This document shows, in pieces, positions 33,301-39,931 of a stretch of 64,000 nucleotides of DNA. The notes beneath the pieces were generated by a model. It searched no databases. It worked only from the letters and a program-made list of their open reading frames with translations, and was not told the DNA's origin. Positions within the stretch are counted from its first letter, which is position 1, and each line of letters starts with the position of its first letter. Both the position numbers and the translations under genes were made by a program. The stretch comes from Flavobacteriales bacterium 34_180_T64 (GTDB lineage: Bacteria > Bacteroidota > Bacteroidia > Flavobacteriales > Flavobacteriaceae), in contig MAAR01000004.1 in NCBI GenBank assembly GCA_002162765.1, forward strand, positions 434,001 through 498,000, read 5' to 3'.

Positions 33301-35263
33301 CATCACCGTTAATATTCTCTTTACTTTCTACAATCTTCCACTTTCTGTCTATTCTTGTCAACGTTGTCGTAATTCCATTATCTAAATCAAGCGTATTTGT
33401 ACTACTTCCGCTATAGGCAAGATTATTACTTCCCCAGACTAAAAAGTCACCGTCATATCTAAACTCATTGGGATTATCACTGTTTTTTGAATAAATATTA
33501 TTTAATCCAATAGTAACTTCATTTAAATTATTTAAAGTTTTAGATTGTCTTTGATTTAAATCTGATATTGAGTCACGTCCAATACCTGCCACATGGAAAT
33601 TATAGCCGCTATTAGCAACCACATCCCAAACTTTAGTATCAAAAGAGTTGATATAATCCTTACTAGCCTCTTCTGAAAGACCTAAAGTAATTCCATATTT
33701 AATACCTAAATACGATTCTATTTTATTTCTATCATCATCTGATACACGCTCTGCGAAAGTGAATATCTCTGCAACATAGCCATTTAGACTTCCTTGTTGG
33801 TCAAAATTCTTTCCTACCCAATACTGTGTACCTAAAATAGCTGGTGGTCCAGGAGCACCAACATTAGCAAAGGCAATATCGTCAATGTTGGAGATCGTAA
33901 GACTATTTGAATTGTATAGAATTTCTTGACCCGTTGGTGTAGTAGAATCATTATTTCTAATATTTATAATTCCAGCACTGGAATACGTAGAATTCAACTC
34001 TGCATAGCCATTATAGTTTCCACCTTCTGCTACATCTTGGTTATAAGACAAGACTTCGTTGTTAAATTCTGTAGAATAATCACCTATACCAACACCAGTG
34101 ATATCGTTTGCATTTCCACTAGAGATACCTGCGAATATTGTGTTTCTTGTAGACGTATTATTTAGAGTTGTATCAGGTACCATTACAATAAAGATATCCT
34201 GACTATAAAATCCATTTGTAGCATTATATAAAAATTGCTCAGTAGAAGCGCCATCATTTTCAAACTCAATTACAGGGTTAAAATTGATATTAACATCTGG
34301 ATTATCAAGATAAGTTGGCTGATTTGCCGAAACAGGCTGAATCGCGCTTTTATCATTAGTCCCAAGATCTTTCCATGTAGAGACTTTAGATCCTGTTTCA
34401 GTAATTCCCCTATTAGCTTTTAACCAAAGTCTAAAATCGGCAGTGATACCACCTGGTCCAGGAATATTTTCATTAAACATTTCTGCTGCAACATGAAATG
34501 TGAAGGTTGTCGTATCTGAATTATTAATGGTAATAGTAGAAGATTGAGTTCCCGTACCAGCAATAGGAGCTGTAAAAGTAACCTCAAAGACTATATAATT
34601 ATAAGGAATTAACTCTAAATAAGGTATTGTATAAGGTGAAGACACAACAAAGTCTGTATTAGAACTACTTAATGCTGTGATGTCTAAAGGGCAACTACCA
34701 ATATTTGCAACTATATATGTTCTCGTAACTGATGCACCTTCGTCGATTACACCATAAAATGTTCCGCTTGTTTCTTCAGGTGTAACATCATTATTAAATA
34801 TATCGGCTAATGGATCACCACCTAACACATAGATTTCTGGAGATCCCGTAAATTCAAGTGTAAACGTAAAGTCGGGTTGATTTTTAATTTCTATCGTTAC
34901 TAAAGTAGAGGCAAGATTACAACTACCTCCTATATTCGTAATATCAAAATCCAGAAATTTAATCCCTCCATTACAGGTTGCTGGTTTTATATTGCGTCTT
35001 GGGTTATTGGGATTGATATCAAAATCAATTGTATTCGAAATATCTACATCCTTAATCTTTAATTTTTTACAGTTATTAGTTTCAATATTAGTGATTGTGA
35101 ATTGAATATTGTTACCAGTAGCAATAGAAATAGTAGAGCCTTCAGTAACTAATGCGCCACCTGTAATTTCCAACTGCATGATTTGTGCATTTGCGTTAAA
35201 AGCACAAATCAAGACTAAAAATAATACTATTTTAGCGCTTACTTCGAGGGTTAAGTTTTTCAT
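30362..35263 (-). CDS. giant T9SS-exported protein with choice-of-anchor, DUF8202-like and LamG domains
   Basis: 1633 residues. Signal peptide at about 1-26 (IVLFLVLICAFNANAQ). Residues about 90-265 match choice-of-anchor D/HYDIN-like beta-sandwich sequence (ADIFNNDVTPEETSGTFYGV, then CPLDITALSSSNTDFVV). About 275-535 carry the LWLKANRGITETGSKVSTWK start and AEIFTFAERVSDDDRNKIES end of a LamG-like DUF8202 module. About 735-915 is a typical LamG/concanavalin-like domain (NFSISAWVKS, WHNITFVYKSGTMFLYIDG, GDIDEVYVWDKALS). The rest holds beta-rich repeats, and the last 75 residues a T9SS tail (QSGVYLVQFKTDIGTITKRV). A large surface glycan- or matrix-binding adhesin is likely; no catalytic domain is visible. 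Confidence 0.85.
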   Translation of the reverse strand: MKNLTLEVSAKIVLFLVLICAFNANAQIMQLEITGGALVTEGSTISIATGNNIQFTITNIETNNCKKLKIKDVDISNTIDFDINPNNPRRNIKPATCNGGIKFLDFDITNIGGSCNLASTLVTIEIKNQPDFTFTLEFTGSPEIYVLGGDPLADIFNNDVTPEETSGTFYGVIDEGASVTRTYIVANIGSCPLDITALSSSNTDFVVSSPYTIPYLELIPYNYIVFEVTFTAPIAGTGTQSSTITINNSDTTTFTFHVAAEMFNENIPGPGGITADFRLWLKANRGITETGSKVSTWKDLGTNDKSAIQPVSANQPTYLDNPDVNINFNPVIEFENDGASTEQFLYNATNGFYSQDIFIVMVPDTTLNNTSTRNTIFAGISSGNANDITGVGIGDYSTEFNNEVLSYNQDVAEGGNYNGYAELNSTYSSAGIINIRNNDSTTPTGQEILYNSNSLTISNIDDIAFANVGAPGPPAILGTQYWVGKNFDQQGSLNGYVAEIFTFAERVSDDDRNKIESYLGIKYGITLGLSEEASKDYINSFDTKVWDVVANSGYNFHVAGIGRDSISDLNQRQSKTLNNLNEVTIGLNNIYSKNSDNPNEFRYDGDFLVWGSNNLAYSGSSTNTLDLDNGITTTLTRIDRKWKIVESKENINGDVDFVYISIPETSFSGFVKASNEEYALIVASEDTFADDKIIDVIPIKSDGNGNFQAWYDFDGTNYFTFGKTQQTTDNYAMTINSGNYLVGEPNLNLNSDNFSISAWVKSNPTNQIRTIMSKGDKLQLRLNTSNEVEVLIDDAATPKFTSTIQISDSKWHNITFVYKSGTMFLYIDGILDKTELEVAAPSPNYNRFAVGALYIDKNNISNHLLGDIDEVYVWDKALSQDQVRYLMNQEVERLTISDVDYVSGKALPANSVSNLVIDVPWSNLRAYYDFNSFYGSTIEGQTDARNFLRLNYLLTDKALVNSQTAPLPYVTTAVGAWDSPSSWANNTVQPIPNSIGLDGLTLIDWNIVKINHDISSGDRDIKLLALTNTTKLTIANPNETLDETNSGHSLTITNYLEIDGIIDLVGESQLIQTEGSILDADSGGYIERDQQGTANSFNYNYWSSSVGPITGNNMTRGSGVPLVSQNSNLDDIMFDGTNSSSYQNINFGSSAYAADGGVSSPIVVSTYWLYKFYGSTNGYDSWSSMNELSSLLPGEGFTMKGSSGATDIVNDFQNYIFKGLPNNGDITLPLNKNVTAENPSGNVDRLVGNPYPSAIEVTDFILDNMSVADGGNNENGTIFNGALYFWDHFGEENSHNLGDYVGGYATRNLLGGVAAISNDGLINNTSDGGNPAVGTKIPGPYVPVNQGFFVSTALDGFDNENGTTLLSVDGGDIVFKNSQRIFEREAINNSVFLRTASTSASNINIDDTAMIRLTYNSPSGFKREIAIGLSPDATNSFDLGYDAFLADLNQEDMYWLIEDNKFVIQGVSNFDADQEFPLGLKISEQGVFSIQLESVENLDSDLPIYIRDNATNTTHQLNTSAFELLLDPGNYENRFVLTFVNQESLSIDDDVIIDDSGIQLYYDDSVESLVIFNPRNLRLDEAVVYNTVGQEILMVKLNQSETKYYMDVRVQSGVYLVQFKTDIGTITKRVIIN

Positions 35264-35444
35264 GGGGCGGTTAATTAAAAGTTACTCTTCCAACTTAATT
35301 TACATATGCTATTAGTTTTGTACGTTTCGTTAGAGATATAATCAGGTCAAATATATAAATATTATCAAAATAATCTACAAAACGCTTATTTATTCGTTGA
35401 AATACACTTTTCTTTAACATTTAGTGAAATATATGAATAGCCAT

Positions 35445-35570
35445 AAACCAAAAAAGCATCCCAATGTTCTCTATAGAAAAAAGGAACCCTTATCCATTGG
35501 TTTAATCTAGGTAAACCTTTTGACAAGCACAACATTTGTCAAACAACACAGCAAAATCTTATTGCTAAAA
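35445..35570 (+). repeat. dispersed intergenic repeat R1, copy E
   Basis: Full-length R1: AAAAAAGCATCCCAATG, TTCTCTATAGAAAAAAGGAA, hairpin GGTTTA/TAAACC around ATCTAGG, hairpin TTGACAAG/TTTGTCAA around CACAACA, then ACAACACAGCAAAATCTTAT and TGCTAAAA. It is nearly identical to copy G (38758) over the whole length. Confidence 0.8.
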
Positions 35571-35662
35571 GCGCCTATATACAGTACTCACAAAACTGTC
35601 GCCTTGACAATAAAAAAGGACACCTTTTAGACGCCCTTTTCTACAAGTTAAATTGTTTTTAG

Positions 35663-35675
35663 GGAGACTGTCTCC
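35663..35675. promoter_or_regulatory. GGAGACTGTCTCC palindrome
   Basis: A 13-bp perfect palindrome around a single T. The length and symmetry are operator-like; no gene start is near on either strand except possibly a lost one. Confidence 0.3.
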
Positions 35676-35686
35676 AATTTTAATCT

Positions 35687-35779
35687 TTAATGGTATTCAC
35701 CATGTTTTGCTTTACGTAAGAAGCCATCTGAAACTAATCTATTTTGTAAAAACTTGCTGTTTCTATTCTTAATTATCTG
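35687..35779 (-). pseudogene. possible remnant of a protein C-terminus
   Basis: An open stretch on the minus strand without its own start reads plausible coding sequence, including SKFLQNRLVSDGFLRKAKHG, and ends at TAA (35687-35689); upstream it is closed by TAG. The composition (Lys/Arg, Gly-Phe-Leu) resembles the end of a real small protein rather than AT-rich noise. No start or other domain is left. Chance cannot be excluded. Confidence 0.25.
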
Positions 35780-35800
35780 CTATGTCCTTCTAAATAACAC

Positions 35801-35834
35801 ATAAAAAAACCACTTCAATGCTTGCGAAGTGGTT
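35801..35834 (-). terminator. terminator after the DUF3303-like gene
   Basis: AACCACTTC (35808-35816) and GAAGTGGTT (35826-35834) with a 9-base loop. Read on the minus strand the stem is followed by seven T. It lies 20 bases after the stop of the gene at 35855. Confidence 0.88.
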
Positions 35835-35854
35835 CTCATAATTTTCAATTACCA

Positions 35855-36175
35855 TTAATTCACCTGAACTTCATTCCACTTTTCTGCAAGCTTACTAAGG
35901 TTTGACTTCATTAAGTCATCAGGTGTCATGGCAATTCTAAATTCACAAATAGCTTCAAAATTCAGAAACCAAGGCTCAGCAATAGATGGAATGTCTGAAG
36001 CAGCAGGAACATCTACTACCATAACAGCTCCTCGATGACCATCTTGCTCTGTAAAGTAAATACTTTCTGGTTTAATATCATCAATTACACGACCAATGAT
36101 TTCCCCAGCTGTACCATTCCTAACCATTGAATTGAAAGGCTCAATTGGACAGGTTACATTAACTAACATTTTCAT
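35855..36175 (-). CDS. small ferredoxin-fold protein, DUF3303-like
   Basis: 106 residues with a dimeric alpha/beta-barrel pattern: strand MKMLVNVTCPIEPFNSMVRN, helix TAGEIIGRVIDDIKPESIYF, strand GHRGAVMVVDVPAASDIPSI, and PWFLNFEAICEFRIAMTPDDL. Similar proteins are sometimes misnamed pantothenate synthetase; they lack any such site. The fold is shared by muconolactone isomerases and monooxygenases. Function is unknown. It is a single-gene unit bounded by R1 copies E and F. Confidence 0.7.
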   Translation of the reverse strand: MKMLVNVTCPIEPFNSMVRNGTAGEIIGRVIDDIKPESIYFTEQDGHRGAVMVVDVPAASDIPSIAEPWFLNFEAICEFRIAMTPDDLMKSNLSKLAEKWNEVQVN

Positions 36176-36724
36176 GACTATTAGTTTTAATATTAATAAG
36201 TCTAAATATACAAAATAACGCTGTCATTCATATTATTTAAAGTCTAATATTGAGTCGTTTAGGCTTAGAATAAGTTTGTTTTTTTTCTTTTAACTTACTC
36301 ATCTCCGAACTAATCTTCTCCTGCTATACTTTATTTTCGTAAGTAATTTTCACACTTTAAAACCCTAATTAAGTACTTACTATTTCCATCGACATTTCAT
36401 AATAATATAAAACAGTGCCTTTTTAGAAGAAATAACTTGGCAAGTTGGCATATTATAGAAGACTACAATCCACTCCAAAACAAAAAAAACATCCCAATGT
36501 TTTCTAAATAAAAAAGGAAAGCATTCCATTGTAATACTCAACGCAATTGAGTATCTCCTACATTTTACCTCAATTATTCATTGCGATAAAAACAACACAA
36601 CTAAATCGTATTGCTAAAAAAATCTCCAAATTACATTGAAGCTCTTTAAGCAATCTTTGCAGGCTTCACAGCACTCTTTAGTCAGCTATTATTTATTTTC
36701 CTAAATAATAATAGTTGTAAATAA
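36176..36724. other. 549-bp intergenic region with repeat F
   Basis: The first 300 bases hold nothing I can support; R1 copy F covers 36477-36683. On the minus strand this is the 3' side of the FAD oxidoreductase gene. Confidence 0.5.
36477..36683 (+). repeat. dispersed intergenic repeat R1, copy F, with a tRNA-flank-like end
   Basis: R1 landmarks are present (ACATCCCAATG, AAAAAAGGAAAGCATTCCAT). The second hairpin is ATACTCAA/TTGAGTAT, a perfect 8-bp stem that differs from copy H at paired positions. ACAACACAACTAAATCGTAT and TTGCTAAAAAAA follow. Beyond that, AGCAATCTTTGCAGG (near 36649-36663) resembles AGCAATGTTTGCGG, the junction of terminator and tRNA-Asp 3' end at 39767-39780. Confidence 0.65.
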
Positions 36725-38107
36725 TTAAGAATTTGGTATAATATTTTGATTTAATTTAAAGAAATTATTGGGATCATATTTCTTCTTCACTTCCTGTAAA
36801 CGATTATAATTTTTTCCAAATGAAGAACGTATTAGGTCTTCATCATCTTGGTCGAGATAATTGCTATATACTCCCTCCGATGTGTATGGCTTCATCTTAT
36901 CATGTAATTCTCTAGTCCAGCTTATTACATAATGATCATTGCTAGGCTGAATCCACCCAGACCAAATACCTAAAACATAGGAAGCTCTTCGCTGTGGAAA
37001 AGCAGTATCTTGTTCATTAACTCGTGATATAGCTCCTCCTAATGGCTCAAAGCCTACAATCGAAAGCGGTCCAGGAAGACGATTTGTATGATTTACAAAA
37101 ACATCTATAGCTTCATCAGATAGTGTATCCATATAATGAGATTTCCAGTAGTACCTCATACCATTTGGTACTCCGGGATCAAAATTTGTCTGTAGTGCCA
37201 CAAATGGCATAGGCATTATTACTTTAAGAAATGGATTTCCAAAATCTTCAAGTGATGATAAGGCTATTTTTCCGTCTTCTAAAACTCCTGAATGACAAGC
37301 AACTATGGCAATTGCTGTTTTTCCTTGTAATTCTTTCGGAAAAGGATCAACGGGAGGTACATTCACGACTAATGCATAACCTGCAAGTTCATCAGGTGCT
37401 TTTGCAGTAAATTCTCGATAAAATTGAAGCACTTCTTTTGCGTCTTCAATAGGATAAAACACTTGTGCAACCATAACATCTGGTCCAACCTTGTATGTTT
37501 TAAACTCAAATGAAGAAACCACTCCAAAGTTTCCTCCTCCGCCTCGAAGTGCCCAAAATAAATCTGAATTCTCATGCGCACTGGCATTAATTAATTTGCC
37601 ATCGGCTGTAATTAGTTTCGCCGAAATTAAATTATCTAATGTTAATCCATATTTACGTCCTAAATAGCCAATACCTCCACCTAATGTTAAACCGGCAATA
37701 CCTGTTTGTGAAACAATTCCAACTGGAGTCGCAAGTCCAAACTTTTGGGTTTCTTTATCCAAATCTCCTATTTTAGCACCAGATTCAACTCTAACTGTTC
37801 TAGCATTTGGATTAACAACTACAGATTTCATTTGTGAAAGATTTATCATAAGTCCATCATCACAAACCGCCCTTCCAGCGACACTATGACCACCTCCCTT
37901 TATTGACACCAATACGTTATGCCTACGAGCAAAATTAATGCAGTTGGTAATATCATTTACATTTGTACACATGGCAATCATCGCAGGCTTTTTATCAATC
38001 ATTCCATTCCACACAGAACGTGCCTCATCAAATTCTGAATCTGAAGGCAATATTAATGGTTTAACTAAGGTTTGAGAAAATTGTTGAATTGTAGTTTGCT
38101 CTAACAT
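36725..38107 (-). CDS. FAD-linked oxidoreductase, berberine-bridge type
   Basis: 460 residues. PCMH-type FAD domain with VSIKGGGHSVAGRAV (His74 as the likely 8-alpha-histidyl FAD attachment), GLATPVGIVSQTGIAGLTLG, GGIGYLGRKYGLTLDNL and ALRGGGGNFGVV; a substrate domain; and the C-terminal BBE motif YSNYLDQDD ... FGKNYNRLQEVKKKYDPNNFF. In bicovalent enzymes a Cys is expected in the segment that here reads GIVSQTGIAG, so flavin attachment is probably by His only. Substrates of this group are alcohols, sugars or aromatic compounds; not predictable here. Single-gene unit flanked by R1 copies F and G. Confidence 0.9.
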   Translation of the reverse strand: MLEQTTIQQFSQTLVKPLILPSDSEFDEARSVWNGMIDKKPAMIAMCTNVNDITNCINFARRHNVLVSIKGGGHSVAGRAVCDDGLMINLSQMKSVVVNPNARTVRVESGAKIGDLDKETQKFGLATPVGIVSQTGIAGLTLGGGIGYLGRKYGLTLDNLISAKLITADGKLINASAHENSDLFWALRGGGGNFGVVSSFEFKTYKVGPDVMVAQVFYPIEDAKEVLQFYREFTAKAPDELAGYALVVNVPPVDPFPKELQGKTAIAIVACHSGVLEDGKIALSSLEDFGNPFLKVIMPMPFVALQTNFDPGVPNGMRYYWKSHYMDTLSDEAIDVFVNHTNRLPGPLSIVGFEPLGGAISRVNEQDTAFPQRRASYVLGIWSGWIQPSNDHYVISWTRELHDKMKPYTSEGVYSNYLDQDDEDLIRSSFGKNYNRLQEVKKKYDPNNFFKLNQNIIPNS

Positions 38108-38351
38108 AGTTTAATAATTAATATGTTATGAAAATATTTGCTTTCATGATACCATAACAACTCAATATATTAAAATTATAGAGGTAGGAAATTAAAAAGA
38201 ATCAGCGATAGAACTTAGAAGCCAAAATAACGTATTTACCCAAATATAATAAACAATAACCTCATAACCAATTATTTATATACTTATAGAGTTTTTGATA
38301 TTTCAGATAAAACTGTTTAGATTGAAAACCGACAAACCCTTTCTTTCATGT

Positions 38352-38417
38352 TTATTTACGGTCTTCTCTACGTTCTTTATTATAAGTGGTTCTGCATTTA
38401 ACTACACACTTGTTCAT
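38352..38417 (-). CDS. possible very small Cys-containing ORF
   Basis: ATG at 38417 (minus strand), 21 residues beginning MNKCVVKC and ending in a Lys/Arg/Glu-rich tail (NKERREDRK), stop TAA. A GGAG sequence sits about 10 bases before the ATG, unusual for this AT-rich phylum with weak Shine-Dalgarno use. No homologue known to me; may be chance. Confidence 0.2.
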   Translation of the reverse strand: MNKCVVKCRTTYNKERREDRK

Positions 38418-38571
38418 TTTAGTACTCCTATTATTAGCTAATAAGAATAACACTCTTATGCTATATCTATTCTTTTGATTGATTTTTAATTTATTAGAAA
38501 ATTAGGTGTGCATTTACTAAGCATGAAAAACACACCTTATAGCACACCATTAGAAGTTAATTTTATTTTGT

Positions 38572-38787
38572 GAGTTAAAATCATGGCATAAAAAAAGAGA
38601 GAATGAAAATTCTCTCTTTTACCCAAATCTACCATAAACTTAACCTACTTATGTTATGGTTCTAGAAAAATAAGTTGAATAATTAATTAATCTAACACTT
38701 CCTAGTTAAAAACCTGAATTTCTAGTTGAAAGGAATCAATTTCAAATAAAACCTCCTAAAACAAAGAAGCATCCCAATGTTCTCTAA
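38572..38787 (+). repeat. long intergenic repeat R2, copy 2
   Basis: Second copy of the sequence at 29948-30163, again running straight into R1. The first hairpin here is a perfect 12-bp stem (38593-38604 with 38609-38620, AAAAGAGAGAAT/ATTCTCTCTTTT). A block of more than 50 bases from CTTTTACCCAAATCTACCAT onward is identical in the two copies, more than expected for freely drifting intergenic DNA. Confidence 0.8.
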
Positions 38788-38888
38788 AGAAAAAAGGAAC
38801 CCTTATCCATTGGTTTAATCTAGGTAAACCTTTTGACAAGCACAACACTTGTCGAACAACACAACTAAATCATATTGCTAAAAAAAGT
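38758..38888 (+). repeat. dispersed intergenic repeat R1, copy G
   Basis: Full-length R1 directly following R2 copy 2: AAAACAAAGAAGCATCCCAA, hairpin GGTTTA/TAAACC, hairpin TTGACAAG/CTTGTCGA around CACAACA, then ACAACACAACTAAATCATAT and TGCTAAAAAAAG. The last 50 bases match copy H almost base for base. Confidence 0.8.
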
Positions 38889-39047
38889 ACAAATATCTTA
38901 GAGGTTTTAGCATTGTGATTTGAGTAGCCAGATAACACAAAGAGCGTTTTAACCCATGCGCGTTAAAAATTCACTATCTTACAGAGTCCTTTCTTCTTTG
39001 TGAACTTTTTTGATTACACAAATTTTTAACCAATCAATTCTAGTATC

Positions 39048-39539
39048 ATGAAAATCATATCATTTTTTATTCTATTATTTGTCTCCATTTGGATTACTAA
39101 TTGTTCACAACCTCCAAAGGATGTGACTCACGAAATTGTAGAAGCCAATGAGGTTTTTGCAGATTTATTTAATGCTCATAAAGGTGAGAACATAGGTAAA
39201 CTCTATACAGAAAAAGGAAGATTATTCCCTTCTAATAGCCCTGTAATTGAAGGGCAGGAAGCTATTGGTCAATTTTGGAATGCTGTATTTGGTATGGGAA
39301 TAGACAACGCAACCTTGACTACCGTGCATGTTGAATCTTTTGAAAACACTGCCATTGAAGAAGGAGCCTATAGATTGTTTGATGCTAATAGCAATCAGCT
39401 GGATGAAGGCAAATACATAATCATATGGAAAAATATTGATGGCCAATGGAGGCTTGACAGGGATATATTTAGTTCTAATATACCATTGCCAGTTCAAGAA
39501 GCAGCTGAAAAAGAAAAAGCAGTAAAAGAAGAAGATTAA
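39048..39539 (+). CDS. SnoaL/DUF4440-like lipoprotein
   Basis: 163 residues. Lipoprotein signal with lipobox ITNCS (Cys19). The mature part has the NTF2-like order: helix THEIVEANEVFADLFNAHKG, YTEKGRLFPSNSPVIEGQEA, IGQFWNAVF, strands TLTTVHVESFENTAIEEGAY, IIIWKNIDGQWRLDRDIFSS. This is the DUF4440/SnoaL-like fold that binds small ligands. The tail (EAAEKEKAVKEED) is charged and disordered. It is bounded by R1 copies G and H as a single-gene unit on the strand opposite to its neighbours. Confidence 0.78.
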   Translation: MKIISFFILLFVSIWITNCSQPPKDVTHEIVEANEVFADLFNAHKGENIGKLYTEKGRLFPSNSPVIEGQEAIGQFWNAVFGMGIDNATLTTVHVESFENTAIEEGAYRLFDANSNQLDEGKYIIIWKNIDGQWRLDRDIFSSNIPLPVQEAAEKEKAVKEED

Positions 39540-39602
39540 AATTAATTCATGCCACAACTTTATTATAGTTGTAATAGATACCCTAATCTTTGGATACCTC
39601 CC

Positions 39603-39741
39603 AAAACAAAAAAGCATCCCAATTTTCTCTAAAGAAAAAAGGAAAGCTTTCCATTGGTTTAGTACTCAACTTGATTGGGTACCTCTACCATTGACAAGCA
39701 CAACACTTGTCAAACAACACAACTAAATCATATTGCTAAAA
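39603..39741 (+). repeat. dispersed intergenic repeat R1, copy H, adjoining tRNA-Asp
   Basis: Best copy. AAAACAAAAAAGCATCCCAA, TTTTCTCTAAAGAAAAAAGG, palindrome GGAAAGCTTTCC (39641-39652), hairpin GTACTCAA/TTGGGTAC, hairpin TTGACAAG/CTTGTCAA (perfect 8 bp), then ACAACACAACTAAATCATAT and TGCTAAAAAAA, which merges with the tRNA-Asp terminator. On the minus strand it is the immediate downstream flank of the tRNA gene. Confidence 0.82.
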
Positions 39742-39765
39742 AAAGCTCCAATCTCTCGGAGCTTT
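39737..39765 (-). terminator. terminator of the tRNA-Asp transcript
   Basis: AAAGCTCC (39742-39749) and GGAGCTTT (39758-39765). Read on the minus strand, the stem is followed by seven T. It lies 12 bases past the tRNA 3' end. Confidence 0.85.
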
Positions 39766-39777
39766 TAGCAATGTTTG

Positions 39778-39851
39778 CGGTCTGGACGGGACTCGAACCC
39801 GCGACCCCCTGCGTGACAGGCAGGTATTCTAACCAACTGAACTACCAAACC
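39778..39851 (-). tRNA. tRNA-Asp (GTC)
   Basis: 74 bases on the minus strand. Acceptor GGTTTGG pairs with CCAGACC (one G-U), D-loop GTTCAGTTGGTTAGA, anticodon stem CCTGC/GCAGG with loop CTGTCAC giving anticodon GTC, variable loop GGGTC, and T-arm CGGGTTCGAGTCCCG. Discriminator G; CCA is not encoded. All invariant positions are present. Confidence 0.97.
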
Positions 39852-39931
39852 GTTGCATTATTGCGGTTGCAAATATACGCCCCATTTTTTATAACGCAAA
39901 CATTTTACTGATAATTTTAAAAAAATTTACA

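Larger units (their letters stand above)
35264..35854. other. 591-bp intergenic region with repeat E and a possible gene remnant
   Basis: Holds the promoter side of the giant gene, R1 copy E, the palindrome at 35663, a possible C-terminal coding remnant (35687-35779, minus strand) and the terminator of the next gene. Confidence 0.5.
38108..39047. other. 940-bp intergenic region with R2 and R1 copies
   Basis: Divergent gap between the oxidoreductase and the SnoaL-like lipoprotein. It holds a possible 21-residue frame (38352-38417, minus), a hairpin AGGTGTG/CACACCT (38504-38537), R2 copy 2 and R1 copy G. The rest is AT-rich without features. Confidence 0.5.

Noticed and set aside
39222-39617. 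131-codon minus-strand frame opposite the SnoaL-like lipoprotein gene
   Set aside because: Antisense to a gene with a good signal peptide and domain; the composition (long Phe runs) is not protein-like.
35445-39851. A complete integrative element or prophage at tRNA-Asp
   Set aside because: No integrase, excisionase or phage gene is present; only repeats and metabolic single genes are seen.
39675-39911. Plus-strand open frame across the tRNA-Asp gene
   Set aside because: It reads antisense through the tRNA (GLEPATPCVTGRYSNQLN), a classic false gene over tRNAs.
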